Positions 63,155 to 64,000 of a stretch of 64,000 nucleotides of DNA are shown here, piece after piece. The position numbers were made by a program, and so were the translations under genes. Location: positions 15,640,413 to 15,704,412 of the forward strand of contig NC_079907.1 of NCBI RefSeq assembly GCF_024868665.1, written 5' to 3'. Below the pieces are notes generated by a model, which was not told the DNA's origin, ran no database searches, and saw nothing but the letters and a program-made list of their open reading frames with translations. This stretch comes from Triplophysa rosa. Taxonomy: Eukaryota > Chordata > Actinopteri > Cypriniformes > Nemacheilidae. The first letter of the stretch is position 1; each line of letters opens with the position of its first letter.

Positions 63155-63334
63155 CTGCCAAGCAGAGTCTCTTTGAAATATTCTGTGCATTGTAATTCAT
63201 AAAGTGGAGTTCAAAAAAAAAATGTTTTCCACCAACTACATCCAAAACTACTTTTTAGAGGAAATAGTGAAGTTTTAACAAAACTTTATACAATGTCACA
63301 ACAAACAATGATGCTAACTTTGACAAAATGTTGT

Positions 63335-63525
63335 CCTACTGCAGTGTTAATTTCGTTGACAAAAATTACGAAGAAAAGTATTTGTTAACGACATGTTTTC
63401 ACTGACGAAAACGAGACGAAAACTAAATAAAAATGAATGCATGATAACGAAAACTGTAATAAAAATATACTGACATTTTCGTCAACTAATAAAAACGAGA
63501 CGAAAATATTACCATAAGTTATACC
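63335..63525. repeat. Dispersed repeat rich in 'acgaaaac' motifs
   Basis: Starts ttaatttcgttgacaaaaat and contains gacgaaaacgagacgaaaac twice in partial form, with an inverted phrase ttttcgtcaactaataaaaa. This is a common fish repeat style; class unassigned. It lies between e1 and the DIRS-like fragment. Confidence 0.6.
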
Positions 63526-63534
63526 ATATACCAT

Positions 63535-64000
63535 AAGGTCCTGTAAGAAACACAAAATATCAGGAACTGAGCACTGATATGATGTGAGACTGCGCCCATC
63601 ACACCACTCTTCAAACACTTGCCACTTACAACCATACAAGGACCGTGTAGAAACGGCCCTGGCATTTTGTATAGTGGCAACCACACGCGGGTGAAGCCCC
63701 AGCGCGTTTAAGTTTGACTTCTCACGGGCCAGACCCAGAGAGCCACCCTGTCCGGGTGTGGGTGATAAATTTCCCCGTTCGCCTGAGACAATAGGTCTGT
63801 GCGGAGGGGGAGGCGCCACGGCTGGGCGTATAACAGAGGGATTATCTCTGCCAGCCACGGTGCTTTGGGCCACCTGGGAGCTATTAGAAGGAGAGACAGG
63901 CCCTTCTCTCTCACTCTGGCCAGTGTGGGAATTATCAGGCACAGAGGAGGAAAAGCATACAGCAGCAGCTTGGGCCATGGGTGGGCCAGTGCGTCCACCC
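63535..64000 (-). pseudogene. DIRS-like retroelement fragment (RNase H end and tyrosine recombinase start)
   Basis: On the minus strand the frame entering from the window edge reads MDALAHPWPKLLLYAFPPLC, then REKGLSLLLIAPRWPKAPWL and GEIYHPHPDRVALWVWPVR. This resembles the end of the polymerase/RNase H part of fish DIRS1-like elements. A one-base frameshift near 63720 moves to LHPRVVATIQNARAVSTRSL, then YGCKWQVFEEWCDG and DILCFLQDLM, the N-terminal core-binding part of a tyrosine recombinase. Similarity stops near 63535, so the catalytic domain is absent. The fragment is dead and reads the same way as dnah9. Confidence 0.8.

Noticed and set aside
809..63154. Assignment as DNAH17 or DNAH11
   Set aside because: Segments in e32, e34 and e35 fit DNAH9 wording better. 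The distinction rests on remembered family sequences, so it is stated as likely and not proven.
1..64000. A previously undescribed multi-gene system
   Set aside because: Only one host gene is present, with recognisable classes of repeats around it. No cluster of unknown genes or regulatory array was seen.

Overview
The window is vertebrate nuclear DNA, almost certainly from a cyprinid-type teleost. The evidence is spliced, intron-rich coding sequence with GT-AG boundaries, and a dense load of fish-style repeats (palindromic MITEs, a Tc1 transposon, Ty3/gypsy and other LTR elements, a DIRS-like fragment, a tRNA-derived SINE, a LINE 3' end). The species cannot be named from the sequence alone.

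One host gene fills the window: an axonemal dynein heavy chain on the minus strand. I traced 40 consecutive coding exons from 63154 down to 809. They total 7605 nt (2535 codons), every junction keeps frame, and no in-frame stop was seen. They encode the later part of the N-terminal tail, the linker, AAA1 (P-loop and Walker B), AAA2, AAA3, AAA4 and the beginning of the stalk. The first part of the tail lies beyond 64000. The rest of the stalk, AAA5, AAA6 and the C-terminal domain lie before position 1. The protein resembles the outer-arm beta heavy chain group (DNAH9/DNAH17/DNAH11) and fits DNAH9 best, so I call it dnah9. A dnah9-like paralogue is not excluded.

Layout on the + strand: 1-5704 holds AAA3/AAA4 and stalk-base exons with small introns. 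5705-14673 is a 9-kb intron with MITEs and a LINE tail. 14674-18416 holds AAA3 exons. 18417-21983 is an intron with a Tc1 element nested in a MITE. 21984-23037 holds AAA2 exons. 23038-39400 has four AAA1-AAA2 exons (27760-36022) spread across repeat-rich introns. 39401-39557 is the AAA1 P-loop exon. 39558-47407 is a 7.8-kb intron with a decayed Ty3/gypsy element and MITEs. 47408-48711 holds linker/AAA1 exons. 48712-52739 holds a complete non-autonomous LTR element with two minisatellites. 52740-63154 holds linker and tail exons. 63335-64000 holds repeats, including a DIRS-like retroelement fragment.

No second host gene, RNA gene or new biological system was found. The most notable points are the nested transposon insertions with perfect target-site duplications, which allow relative dating from sequence alone, and the small LTR element whose interior encodes only short tandem peptides.
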